NCBI GenBank assembly: GCA_009840715.1
Contig: VXNE01000357.1
Coordinates: forward strand, 1 to 8,584
From: Gammaproteobacteria bacterium
Lineage (GTDB): Bacteria > Pseudomonadota > Gammaproteobacteria > Pseudomonadales > Azotimanducaceae
Direction of reading: 5' to 3'
DNA: 8,584 nucleotides
Of this stretch, positions 1 to 6,923 are shown in pieces (within the stretch, counting starts at the first letter, position 1; every line of letters begins with the position of its first letter). The position numbers were made by a program, and so were the translations under genes. Below the pieces are notes generated by a model, which was not told where the DNA came from, made no database searches, and worked only from the letters and a program-made list of their open reading frames with translations.

Positions 1-1
1 T

Positions 2-937
2 CACGTGAGCGAACGGCTCTCCCTGATTGCCGGGGCACGCCTTACCCGGGATGAAAAGAGGGCGACCGTCACCAACTACGGGCTTCCGCCACCGGCTCCG
101 CAGCGGCCCCCTATCGTCCTCGCACCGAAGACGACCTGGGATCAGCCGACGTGGAAGCTGGGTGGGAAGTACCAACACTCCGAATCGTTGATGGGTTATC
201 TGACGGTCTCCACCGGTTACAAGGCCGGGGGATTCACGAGCCGGGCGACCGTGCCGGAGAACGTCGGCCCCTACGACGCGGAGTACGTCACGAACTACGA
301 AGCCGGGATCAAGGCGAACCTGCTGGACAATCGGCTGCGGGTTTCGGCCGCGGCGTTCTTTGCGGACTATGAAGACCTCGTGGGGTTCGTTCGGCGTACG
401 AACTCCACCGGCAGAGGCAATGAGCCGATCAACGAGAACCTCGGAAAGGTCGAGATCATGGGCTTCGAGTTCGAGGCCTCCTGGCTGCTGTTGTCGAACC
501 TCAGCATCGACTTCGCGCTCGGGTTGCTCGATGCCGAATGGGCCACGTTCTCGGTCGACCTCAACAACGACGGCATCGTCACGGACAACTCGGACCTCGA
601 CGTACTGATGGCGCCGAGGCTGACAGCCTATGGGGCGGTCAGCTACACGTCAGAATTGGCGGGAAGCACCCTGGAGTACCGGCTCGATGCGCGTTACCAA
701 TCCCGCTACAACACCTTCGGGGAGAGCAACGACGAGATCTTCTACCGGCCAGGAACCACGCTGATCAATGGATCCATCACGTGGACATGGGGAGGAGGCG
801 AAAACAGTGTTTCGCTGTTCGGGCGGAATCTCTCGGAGAAGAGGGCGGCCAGAACGGTCATCGGCGCTACGGTGTTCCCGGTGGCCGTCTACGAACCGCC
901 GCGCCTGCTCGGTGTGGAACTGCGGCTCCGCCTTTGA
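2..937 (+). CDS. TonB-dependent receptor, C-terminal part of beta-barrel (5' end outside window)
   Basis: Outer-membrane receptor that would import a bound ligand with energy from TonB-ExbB-ExbD. Only about 311 C-terminal residues are present; the signal peptide, TonB box and plug domain lie upstream of the window. The reading frame is open to the left edge, so the GTG at position 5 is probably not the true start. Barrel features (residues counted from that GTG): alternating strands such as GYLTVSTGYKAGGF (64-77), the aromatic-rich AAAFFADYEDL (115-125), and the closing segment SVSLFGRNLSEKRA followed by a terminal strand ending in LRLRL. Many receptors end in an aromatic residue; this one ends in Leu. 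One loop holds DLNNDGIVTD (185-194), which resembles a calcium-binding loop. The substrate cannot be told. The nearest downstream genes are on the opposite strand and converge on it, so it is not co-transcribed with them. Confidence 0.9.
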   Translation, partial: HVSERLSLIAGARLTRDEKRATVTNYGLPPPAPQRPPIVLAPKTTWDQPTWKLGGKYQHSESLMGYLTVSTGYKAGGFTSRATVPENVGPYDAEYVTNYEAGIKANLLDNRLRVSAAAFFADYEDLVGFVRRTNSTGRGNEPINENLGKVEIMGFEFEASWLLLSNLSIDFALGLLDAEWATFSVDLNNDGIVTDNSDLDVLMAPRLTAYGAVSYTSELAGSTLEYRLDARYQSRYNTFGESNDEIFYRPGTTLINGSITWTWGGGENSVSLFGRNLSEKRAARTVIGATVFPVAVYEPPRLLGVELRLRL

Positions 938-938
938 A

Positions 939-950
939 GCGACGCGTCGC
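939..950. repeat. Perfect 12-base palindrome between two convergent genes
   Basis: The 33-base gap between the receptor stop (937) and the hydrolase stop (971) contains GCGACGCGTCGC, a perfect inverted repeat without a spacer. It could contribute to transcription termination between convergent genes, but there is no T-run on either side, so a normal Rho-independent terminator is not supported. In GC-rich DNA a 12-base palindrome may be chance. Confidence 0.3.
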
Positions 951-970
951 CTCGAGCGTGCCCGGACCGC

Positions 971-1972
971 TCAGCGATCCAACAGGTCCACGATGGCCTG
1001 GTCGATCGCCGCCTTGCCGATGGGGTCCAGACCGCTCCCCGCCACATGGCCCAGCTTCGATTCGATGACACGCAACTCCGCGTTGGGCATCTTGCCGACT
1101 TCGTACTCGCTGTCGGCGACCCGAAAGTAGAGATCCGTGCTGCCTGGCATGACGATCGCCCTGGCAATGATGGCTTCCAGCGCGGCATCGAAGTCGCCCC
1201 GGAACCGGTCGTTGTCGGCAATGTTCGCGGCTTGCCAGGTCGCCAGCATCCCGAGCAGGTCATTGGCTTCCCGGCGACCGAAATAGCCCTTCATGAACTC
1301 GATGACGTCGGCGACGGAACTCATGCCCATGTCCCGATAGAGCTCCTCCCGAAAGAAGTCCTGGGAGAAGACCCAACCGCTGTAGACCTTGGCGAACGCG
1401 TCCATGCCGATCCCGGGCACGGTCTCGTAATCCCCGCCCCGGAAATCCTGGTCCGCCTCCATGGCCGCCCTGGCGCCTTCCAGAAACACCGAGTTGTGGC
1501 TCGAGATCCTCGCGGCCCCGCAGATCGGAAGAATCCCGTCGATCATGTCCGAGTGCTGGGCGCCCCATTCGAAGGTCTGCAGGGCACCCATGCTGAAGCC
1601 CATCACCAGGCGAAGCCGTCGGATCGCCAATCCCTCCGTGACGAGCCGATGCTGCGCCCGGACGTTGTCGTGGACGGTCATCAACGGGAACCGGGGGCCG
1701 TCGAACGGAGGCGGACTGTTGCTCGGCGATGAAGATGCCGAGTTCGACAGCATGTTGATCACCACCACGCAGTAGTCCGAGAGATCGAGCACGGTGGAAG
1801 GCGAAAACAGATCTTCCGCATCTTCATGCGTAGCCGAGAACGAAGTGAGGACGAGGATGCAATTGTCCCTCGCCGCATTCGGCTCGCCGTGGATGGCGTA
1901 GACCAGATTGAGATCGAGCGCCGGGCCGCCCTGGGTTTGGAAACCCTCGATCCGAAACTCTCCGAGCTTCAT
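971..1972 (-). CDS. Alpha/beta hydrolase of the homoserine O-acetyltransferase (MetX)-like superfamily
   Basis: Predicted cytoplasmic alpha/beta-fold enzyme of 333 residues, close to MetX-like length. The triad can be placed: nucleophile Ser127 in the elbow GFSMGA (125-130), acid Asp280 in MPGSTDLYF, and base His309 in KLGHVAG. The segment NMLSNSASSSPSN (73-85) matches the NxxxxxxSSSPSN pattern found in this superfamily. True MetX enzymes usually have GGSMGG at the elbow and sit with methionine genes; here the elbow differs and no such genes are near, so I call it an esterase/acyltransferase-like hydrolase and not MetX. No signal peptide is visible. The ATG at 1972 lies 25 bases after the amidase stop on the same strand, with only a weak GC-rich sequence as possible ribosome binding site. 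It is probably the last gene of a transcript with the amidase. The fold is secure; the substrate is unknown. Confidence 0.85.
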   Translation of the reverse strand: MKLGEFRIEGFQTQGGPALDLNLVYAIHGEPNAARDNCILVLTSFSATHEDAEDLFSPSTVLDLSDYCVVVINMLSNSASSSPSNSPPPFDGPRFPLMTVHDNVRAQHRLVTEGLAIRRLRLVMGFSMGALQTFEWGAQHSDMIDGILPICGAARISSHNSVFLEGARAAMEADQDFRGGDYETVPGIGMDAFAKVYSGWVFSQDFFREELYRDMGMSSVADVIEFMKGYFGRREANDLLGMLATWQAANIADNDRFRGDFDAALEAIIARAIVMPGSTDLYFRVADSEYEVGKMPNAELRVIESKLGHVAGSGLDPIGKAAIDQAIVDLLDR

Positions 1973-1997
1973 GCCCGGCCCCGGGGACGCAATGACC

Positions 1998-3404
1998 TCA
2001 GGCCGGCGGATGCAGATCGTGCCATTCCGTGGCCTGCTCGTAGGCGTGACCGATCCGGCAGAGCATTGGCTCCTGCAGGTGCCGGCCGACGAACTGGACG
2101 CTGAGCGGCAGTCCGCCGCCGCTGAGTCCGCAGGGCACGGAGAGCGTCGGCGTCCCGTTGAAGTCGCAGGGCGCCGTGAAGCGCAACAGGCTCATGTCCA
2201 GACCCTCTTCCGGCAGCGGAGCGAACGGCGCCAGGTCTTCGACCGGAAACGCCGGGCTTGGCATCGAGGGGCAGACGAGGGCGTCGGTGCCGGCCACCGC
2301 GTCACGGATCCGTCCGTTGCATGCCGCACGCAGGTTGTTGGCCCTGGCGTAGTCGACGCCGCTCACGCTCGCACCCAGGTCCAGCCAGCCCTGGAACCAG
2401 GGTCCGTAGTCGTCCCGGCGCGACGGATAGGTGGCCTGGTGGGCGAGGGCGGCCTCCGCCGAGCACAGCACCGGCCACGCGGCCAGGTACTCCTCCAGCG
2501 CGGGCATGCGCACCTCGACAATCTCGGCGCCGAGGTCCTCGAGCACCTTTACGGCGTCCGCCACCCCTTGGGCGAGATCCGGGTCGACCCCGTCTGTGGC
2601 GTAGCGCTCGTCGAAACCGAGCCGGAGGCCGCTCACGCCCTGATCGATCCCGTCGAGCATGGCCGGAGGCGGCACAGGCAGGCAGGTTGGGTCGTTGGGA
2701 TCGGCCCCGGCAATGGCCTCGAGGACGATCCCGGCGTCGGCCGTGCTTCGGGTCATGGGGCCGACATGGTCCAGCGACTCGGCCAGGGCCAGCACGCCGT
2801 AACGGCTTACGCGACCCCATGTCGGCTTGATGCCGACGACGCCGCAGGAAGCGGAGGGGAAACGGATCGAGCCGCCGGTATCGCTACCGAGCGAGCCATA
2901 GCAGAGCCCCGCCGCCGTTGCGACTCCCGAGCCGCTCGATGAGGCGCCAGACCAGGCGCCGGCGTCCCAGGGATTCACGGGCACGCCCCGGTCCGGGTTG
3001 TACCCGGCCATGGCGCCCTCGGTCAGGTTGAGCTTGCCGAGCAGCACCGCTCCCGCAGCGTTGAAACGGCTGACCACGGTGGCGTCGAAATCCGGGACCA
3101 GGTCGGCCATGACCCGCGTGCCGCCCATCGTTCGCACGCCGGTGGTAAAGCAGAGATCCTTCACGGCGATCGGGACCCCGTGCAACGGACCCCGGTAGCG
3201 GCCGCCGGCGATCTCGGCCTCGGCGCTCCTGGCTTGGGCCATGGCGGACTCCGCCATGACCGTGGCATAGCTCTTCAATCGGCCGTCGAGTGCCTCGATG
3301 CGGTCGAGTTGGGCGCTGGTCGCCTCGACGGGGGAGATCTCCCCGGACTCGATCAGGCCCGCGAGTTCGACGATGGTCCTGAAGTGCAGCGACTCGTCAG
3401 CCAT
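1998..3404 (-). CDS. Amidase signature family hydrolase
   Basis: 468-residue cytoplasmic amidase with the Ser-cisSer-Lys triad: Lys82 in IAVKDL (79-84), cis-Ser155 in the glycine/serine-rich GASSSGSG (153-160), and nucleophile Ser179 in GSDTGGSIR (173-181). The 24-residue distance between the two serines is the family norm. Flanking family motifs include PLHGVPIAVKD (73-83), LLGKLNLTEG (121-130), GVVGIKPTWGRVSRYG (188-203) and the late FNGTPTLSVPCG (415-426). The length is typical of stand-alone amidases. It is unlikely to be GatA, because no gatB or gatC is nearby and the partner is an alpha/beta hydrolase. Start ATG 3404 is preceded by GGAGG (plus-strand CCTCC, 3411-3415) with 6 bases of spacing, the best ribosome binding site in the window. 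It is followed after 25 bases by the MetX-like hydrolase. The family acts on many amides (aryl amides, indole-acetamide, short peptides, ureas); the substrate is not deducible here. Confidence 0.92.
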   Translation of the reverse strand: MADESLHFRTIVELAGLIESGEISPVEATSAQLDRIEALDGRLKSYATVMAESAMAQARSAEAEIAGGRYRGPLHGVPIAVKDLCFTTGVRTMGGTRVMADLVPDFDATVVSRFNAAGAVLLGKLNLTEGAMAGYNPDRGVPVNPWDAGAWSGASSSGSGVATAAGLCYGSLGSDTGGSIRFPSASCGVVGIKPTWGRVSRYGVLALAESLDHVGPMTRSTADAGIVLEAIAGADPNDPTCLPVPPPAMLDGIDQGVSGLRLGFDERYATDGVDPDLAQGVADAVKVLEDLGAEIVEVRMPALEEYLAAWPVLCSAEAALAHQATYPSRRDDYGPWFQGWLDLGASVSGVDYARANNLRAACNGRIRDAVAGTDALVCPSMPSPAFPVEDLAPFAPLPEEGLDMSLLRFTAPCDFNGTPTLSVPCGLSGGGLPLSVQFVGRHLQEPMLCRIGHAYEQATEWHDLHPPA

Positions 3405-3410
3405 GGAGGA

Positions 3411-3415
3411 CCTCC
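3411..3415 (-). promoter_or_regulatory. Ribosome binding site of the amidase gene
   Basis: On the minus strand GGAGG lies 6 bases before the ATG at 3404. It fixes that start codon and is a much better match to the anti-Shine-Dalgarno sequence than anything in front of the other genes here. Confidence 0.75.
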
Positions 3416-3444
3416 GCCTTCCGCGGGCTTTTCAGGCTCGTCGG

Positions 3445-3450
3445 ACTATA
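3445..3450 (-). promoter_or_regulatory. Possible -10 element for the amidase-hydrolase pair
   Basis: The 91-base gap between the sppA stop (3496) and the amidase start contains TATAGT on the minus strand, a 5/6 match to TATAAT and one of the few AT-rich spots in the area. No good -35 is seen at 16-18 bases upstream. A perfect inverted repeat, CGGTGC-AG-GCACCG (plus strand 3464-3477), sits just upstream, where an operator or activator site could lie. It is weak evidence that the amidase pair has its own promoter and does not depend on sppA transcription. Confidence 0.3.
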
Positions 3451-3495
3451 GCGCATCCCGCGTCGGTGCAGGCACCGGCGCGCATCGAGAGACGG

Positions 3496-5307
3496 TCAGC
3501 GCCCCGGACAGCTCGCGCAGATGGCGTAGATGTGCCCCGGGTCGTTCAGGGCATGCAGTTCCTCCACGCCGGCCAGCGCCCGTCGGACCCAGTCCGCCGT
3601 CGCGGATTCGGCCAACCCCAGGTTGTCCGCAAAACGCATCAGCAACTGCTCCCCGGTGGAGAGGGGCTTCTCCATCACCTCGACGCTGTAGTCCTCGATG
3701 TCGGCGAGCCGCGCCGCCGCCTCGACCGCCCGCTCGAGGTCCCCCAGACCGTCAACGAGTCCGAGTTCGAGCGCCTTGCGGCCGGTCCACACGCGGCCCT
3801 GGCCCACGGCATCGACGTCCTCGACCGACATGTCCCGACCGCGGGCCACGAGATTCAGGAAACGCTCGTACGTGTGGTCGACCGTCGCCTGCAGGATCGT
3901 GCCCATGCGTTCCGTGACGCCGGAGAACAGGTCGTAGGAGTCGCTGAGCGCGCTGCTGCCGACCCCGTCGCGGGTGATCCCGATCGACGAGAAACTCTCC
4001 TCGAGACCGGGGATCATGGAGAAGACGCCGATCGACCCCGTGATGGTGGTCGGCGATGCCCAGATCTCGTCCGCGGTGGCGGAGATCCAGTAGCCGCCCG
4101 ATGCGGCCACGCCGGCCATCGATGCCACCACCGGCTTGCCCGCGGTCTGCGCGAGTTCGAGTTCCTGGCGGATCACCTCCGAGGCGAAGGCGCTGCCGCC
4201 GGGCGAGTCGACCCGCAGCACCACGGCCTTGACGGCATCGTCTTCGCGCGCCCGCCTGATGAGCCGCGCGGTCGAGTCCGAGCCCACGCTCCCGCGGGAC
4301 TGGTCCCCCATCTGGATCGCGCCTTGCGCGACGACGACCGCAATCCGGTCGCCGGACGCCGGCAGTTCCGGCCCCGTCGCGCGCAGGTAGTTGGGGAAGC
4401 CCGTGCGAGACAGGTCGTCGGCGTCTTCCTCGCCGACCTCCGCGGCCAGGCGCTCCCGCAACGCTTCGCGGGTCAGCAGTTCGTCCACGAGGCCGTGCTC
4501 GAGAGCCGCGCGGGCCGGGTCCCCGCCGACGTCCTCAAGGAGCATGTCGTACTCGTCGGCGAAGCGCCGTACCGCCTCGGGCGTCATGTTCCGGTTCTCG
4601 GCGACGCTGTTGACGTAGCTGCCCCAAAGGTCGGTGACCAGCGCCAGGTTTGCCTCGCGCGCCTCGGGCGACATGTCCGGTCGCGTGAAAGGCTCGACGG
4701 CCGCCTTGTAGGTTCCCACGCGGAACACGTGCACGTTGACCTTGAGCTTGTCGAGCAGCCCGGAGTAGTAGTCCCGGTACATCCCGTACCCCGGCAGCAT
4801 GACCTGCCCGAAGGGGTGCAGGTAGACCTCGTCGGCGAAGCTCGCCAGGAGGTAGCGGTCCTGCGTGTAGTTTTCGCTGGAGGCGATCACCTTCTTCCCC
4901 GCGTCCTGAAACGCCCGGATGGCGGAGCCCAGCGATTCGACGTGCGCCGTGCTCACGTACCAGAGGTCGGAGAGGTCCATGGAGAGCACGGCGACGCGGT
5001 CGTCGCTCGTCGCCCGCTCGATGGCACGGAGCAGGTCCGCGGCGGCGACCTGACCCGACCCGCCGACCCCCAGCAACGCCGGCACCGGGTCCGGAGTGCC
5101 CGTCTGCTCGACGATCGCACCCTTGGGCGCGACCACCAGCGCGGTGTCGTCGGGGACGTTCGGGCCCTGGCTCCCGCCCATCAGGACGGCGGCGACGAAG
5201 GCCAGCAGCAGCAGACCCACGAACAGGTTGGCGATGGCCACCCGGAGGAACGCAAACGCGCGGGCAACGCCCGCGAAGAATCCGCGCATCGTGTTTCGTA
5301 CGGACAT
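3496..5307 (-). CDS. sppA: Signal peptide peptidase SppA, 67K type
   Basis: Inner-membrane serine protease that degrades cleaved signal peptides and membrane-protein remnants, with its catalytic domain outside the cytoplasm. The protein is 603 residues from ATG 5307, close to the 618 of E. coli SppA. One membrane anchor is visible at about 21-43 (IANLFVGLLLLAFVAAVLM). The tandem-domain form is intact: general-base Lys201 in VGTYKAAVEPF in the first domain and nucleophile Ser403 in VAASGGYWIS in the second, 202 apart (K209 and S409 in E. coli, 200 apart). Other family segments are LRVDSPGGSAFASEVI (364-379) and ITGSIGVFS (422-430). The C-terminus NDPGHIYAICASC carries a CxxC pair (597, 600). 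The frame stays open upstream to an ATG at 5487, but that extension is Arg/Pro/Ala-rich, precedes the membrane anchor, and contains the likely promoter, so I take 5307. The ribosome binding site is weak. It is divergent from murF and 91 bases before the amidase. Confidence 0.95.
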   Translation of the reverse strand: MSVRNTMRGFFAGVARAFAFLRVAIANLFVGLLLLAFVAAVLMGGSQGPNVPDDTALVVAPKGAIVEQTGTPDPVPALLGVGGSGQVAAADLLRAIERATSDDRVAVLSMDLSDLWYVSTAHVESLGSAIRAFQDAGKKVIASSENYTQDRYLLASFADEVYLHPFGQVMLPGYGMYRDYYSGLLDKLKVNVHVFRVGTYKAAVEPFTRPDMSPEAREANLALVTDLWGSYVNSVAENRNMTPEAVRRFADEYDMLLEDVGGDPARAALEHGLVDELLTREALRERLAAEVGEEDADDLSRTGFPNYLRATGPELPASGDRIAVVVAQGAIQMGDQSRGSVGSDSTARLIRRAREDDAVKAVVLRVDSPGGSAFASEVIRQELELAQTAGKPVVASMAGVAASGGYWISATADEIWASPTTITGSIGVFSMIPGLEESFSSIGITRDGVGSSALSDSYDLFSGVTERMGTILQATVDHTYERFLNLVARGRDMSVEDVDAVGQGRVWTGRKALELGLVDGLGDLERAVEAAARLADIEDYSVEVMEKPLSTGEQLLMRFADNLGLAESATADWVRRALAGVEELHALNDPGHIYAICASCPGR

Positions 5308-5336
5308 GGAGCACCGTGGCGTAGGCAGGAACGCAC

Positions 5337-5365
5337 ATTTTCGGGGGTCGCCGGGCCACCCGCAA
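5337..5365 (-). promoter_or_regulatory. Candidate sigma70-type promoter for sppA
   Basis: On the minus strand TTGCGG (plus 5360-5365) and GAAAAT (plus 5337-5342) are separated by exactly 17 bases. They match TTGACA in 3 of 6 and TATAAT in 4 of 6 positions. The run of A/T bases at 5337-5341 stands out in GC-rich surroundings. Transcription would begin near 5330, giving a leader of about 20 bases before the ATG at 5307. The rest of the divergent region (5308-5507) shows no recognisable promoter or ribosome binding site for murF; a GGAGG at 5476-5480 is too far (27 bases) from the murF ATG. Confidence 0.35.
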
Positions 5366-5507
5366 GCGGGCGCCGCCGCTCTGTCGCAAGCCGGGGTTGC
5401 GGCTCGGGACGTACTCCCGTCGTTGTCCGGCGTGTCTCCGGCGGTGTTGCCGAGCAAACGCCGCCGGCTGGCCTCGGAGGCATCCACCTTTCCGCTAACA
5501 TGGCCCG

Positions 5508-6878
5508 ATGCGCGACGGCATCCTGTGGACCTGGCCGGAACTCTGCAAGGCGGTCGGGGCGGACGCGGTCAACGGACCCGCGGTCCGCGGCATCGACATC
5601 GACTCGCGCAAGCTCGCTCCGGGCGAGCTGTTCGTCGCGCTGAACGGGGATCCGGGACCCAGATTCCCCGGCGCGCGGCCTTCCCCGCGCGACGGTCACG
5701 ACTTTCTCGAAGCCGCCTTCGCCGCCGGCGCCGCGGGTGCGCTGGTGCATCGCGACGCGCCCGGCGAAGGGCCTCGCCTGGTCGTGGGCGACACCCTCGA
5801 CGGACTCTGGGACCTGGGCCGCGCGGCACGGGCGCGTAGCATGGCGCGCGTCGCCGCGATCACCGGCAGCAGCGGCAAGACCACCGTCAAGACGTTCCTC
5901 GCGCAGGCGCTGGGCGCGTTCGCGACCGGGGGCAGCCTGAACAACCACCTCGGCGTGCCGCTGTCCCTGGCCCGCACGCCCGCCGACGCGCGCTTCGCCG
6001 TCTACGAGATCGGCACCAACCACCCGGGCGAGATCGCGCCCCTGTCGCGCCTCGCGCGGCCGGACGTGGCGGTGGTCCTCAACGTGCATCCCGCGCATAT
6101 CGAGTTCTTCGAGGGGATCGACGCGCTGCGGCGGGAAAAGCTCTCCATCGCGGAGGGACTGAATCCCCGCGGCACGCTCGTGTGTCTCGACGCGCTGGAC
6201 CGAACCGGCCTCGATGCCGGGCTACGCGTGATGACCTTCGGCGAAGGCGCCGGCGCCGACGCGCGGCTCGCGGCCTTCGACGGACGCCAGGCGACGATCG
6301 CCACGCCCTCCGGAACCGTGCGCGCCAAGGTCCCGGGAGGCGGAACGCATCGGGCACTCTCCCTGACCGCGGTGGCGGCGGTGCTGGTGGCCTTCGACGA
6401 GGACCCGCGGAGACTCGCGGACGTCGCGGACGACGCGGTCCCGGCGGGGCGCGGCAACCGCATCGAGGCGGGGGAGGTCACCCTCATCGACGACAGCTAC
6501 AACGCGAATCCGGCGAGCATGTCCGCGGCGCTGCGCGATCTCGCGGGACAGCGGGGCGCCGGCCGAAGGGTCGCGCTCCTCGGCGAGATGCTCGAACTCG
6601 GCGAAGACTCCGAGCGGCTGCACGTGGCGCTGGCGCCGCTGTGCGCCCGCATCGATCGGGTCTTCTGCGTCGGCGACGGGATGCGGGCGCTCCATGACCG
6701 CCTCGAACCGGAACGCCGGTTCGGGTTTGTCGAGTCACCGGACGACCTCGACCCCGTCGCGCTGACGGCCTTGCTCGAACCCGGCGACGTCGTACTGCTG
6801 AAGGGCTCCAACCGCGTGTTCTGGGCGCGCGACTTCGCCGCGCGGCTGCGCGATGCCCTCAACGCCCGTGCGGTATGA
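5508..6878 (+). CDS. murF: UDP-N-acetylmuramoyl-tripeptide--D-alanyl-D-alanine ligase (MurF)
   Basis: Cytoplasmic Mur ligase that uses ATP to add D-Ala-D-Ala to UDP-MurNAc-tripeptide, the last cytoplasmic step before lipid I. The 456 residues show all three domains. The N-terminal substrate-binding domain has IDIDSRKLAPGELFVAL (29-45). The ATPase domain has the P-loop GSSGKTT (120-126, Lys124), SLNNHLGVPLSLARTP (143-158), YEIGTNHPGEI (166-176) and a probable carbamylated Lys211 in RREKLSI. The C-terminal domain begins around GRGNRIE (314-320), followed by LIDDSYNANPASM (326-338), LLGEMLELGE (357-366) and LLKGSNRV (430-437). The DDSYNANP signature argues for MurF over MurE or MurC. An extra proline-rich stretch (about 48-62) lengthens the N-terminal domain. 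The ATG at 5508 is the first in frame before the conserved start; no Shine-Dalgarno is seen. The gene stands outside any dcw cluster, divergent from sppA and 45 bases ahead of moaA, so it may be a relocated single copy or a second copy. Confidence 0.95.
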   Translation: MRDGILWTWPELCKAVGADAVNGPAVRGIDIDSRKLAPGELFVALNGDPGPRFPGARPSPRDGHDFLEAAFAAGAAGALVHRDAPGEGPRLVVGDTLDGLWDLGRAARARSMARVAAITGSSGKTTVKTFLAQALGAFATGGSLNNHLGVPLSLARTPADARFAVYEIGTNHPGEIAPLSRLARPDVAVVLNVHPAHIEFFEGIDALRREKLSIAEGLNPRGTLVCLDALDRTGLDAGLRVMTFGEGAGADARLAAFDGRQATIATPSGTVRAKVPGGGTHRALSLTAVAAVLVAFDEDPRRLADVADDAVPAGRGNRIEAGEVTLIDDSYNANPASMSAALRDLAGQRGAGRRVALLGEMLELGEDSERLHVALAPLCARIDRVFCVGDGMRALHDRLEPERRFGFVESPDDLDPVALTALLEPGDVVLLKGSNRVFWARDFAARLRDALNARAV

Positions 6879-6923
6879 TGGCCCCGTGCCACACGCGACC
6901 GCGACGCATACGCGGAACTTGAG

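Noticed and set aside
971..1972. Genuine homoserine O-acetyltransferase (metX)
   Set aside because: The elbow is GFSMGA where GGSMGG is usual, and no methionine gene is nearby. Superfamily membership is clear but the specific function is not.
1908..2942. Plus-strand open frame of 344 codons opposite the amidase
   Set aside because: It overlaps the amidase catalytic region on the opposite strand and has no motif of its own.
1998..3404. GatA subunit of the tRNA-dependent amidotransferase
   Set aside because: The triad is shared by the entire amidase family; no gatC or gatB is nearby, and the gene is paired with an alpha/beta hydrolase.
5491..5507. Promoter -10 (TAACAT at 5496-5501) just before the murF start
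   Set aside because: It is only 6 bases from the ATG, has no acceptable -35 at the right distance, and would require leaderless translation.
3298..5643. Long plus-strand open frame (781 codons) antisense to sppA
   Set aside because: It lies opposite the conserved, complete sppA gene, and its translation is Arg/His/Val-rich without any family motif. Long antisense frames are expected in GC-rich DNA where third positions avoid A and T.
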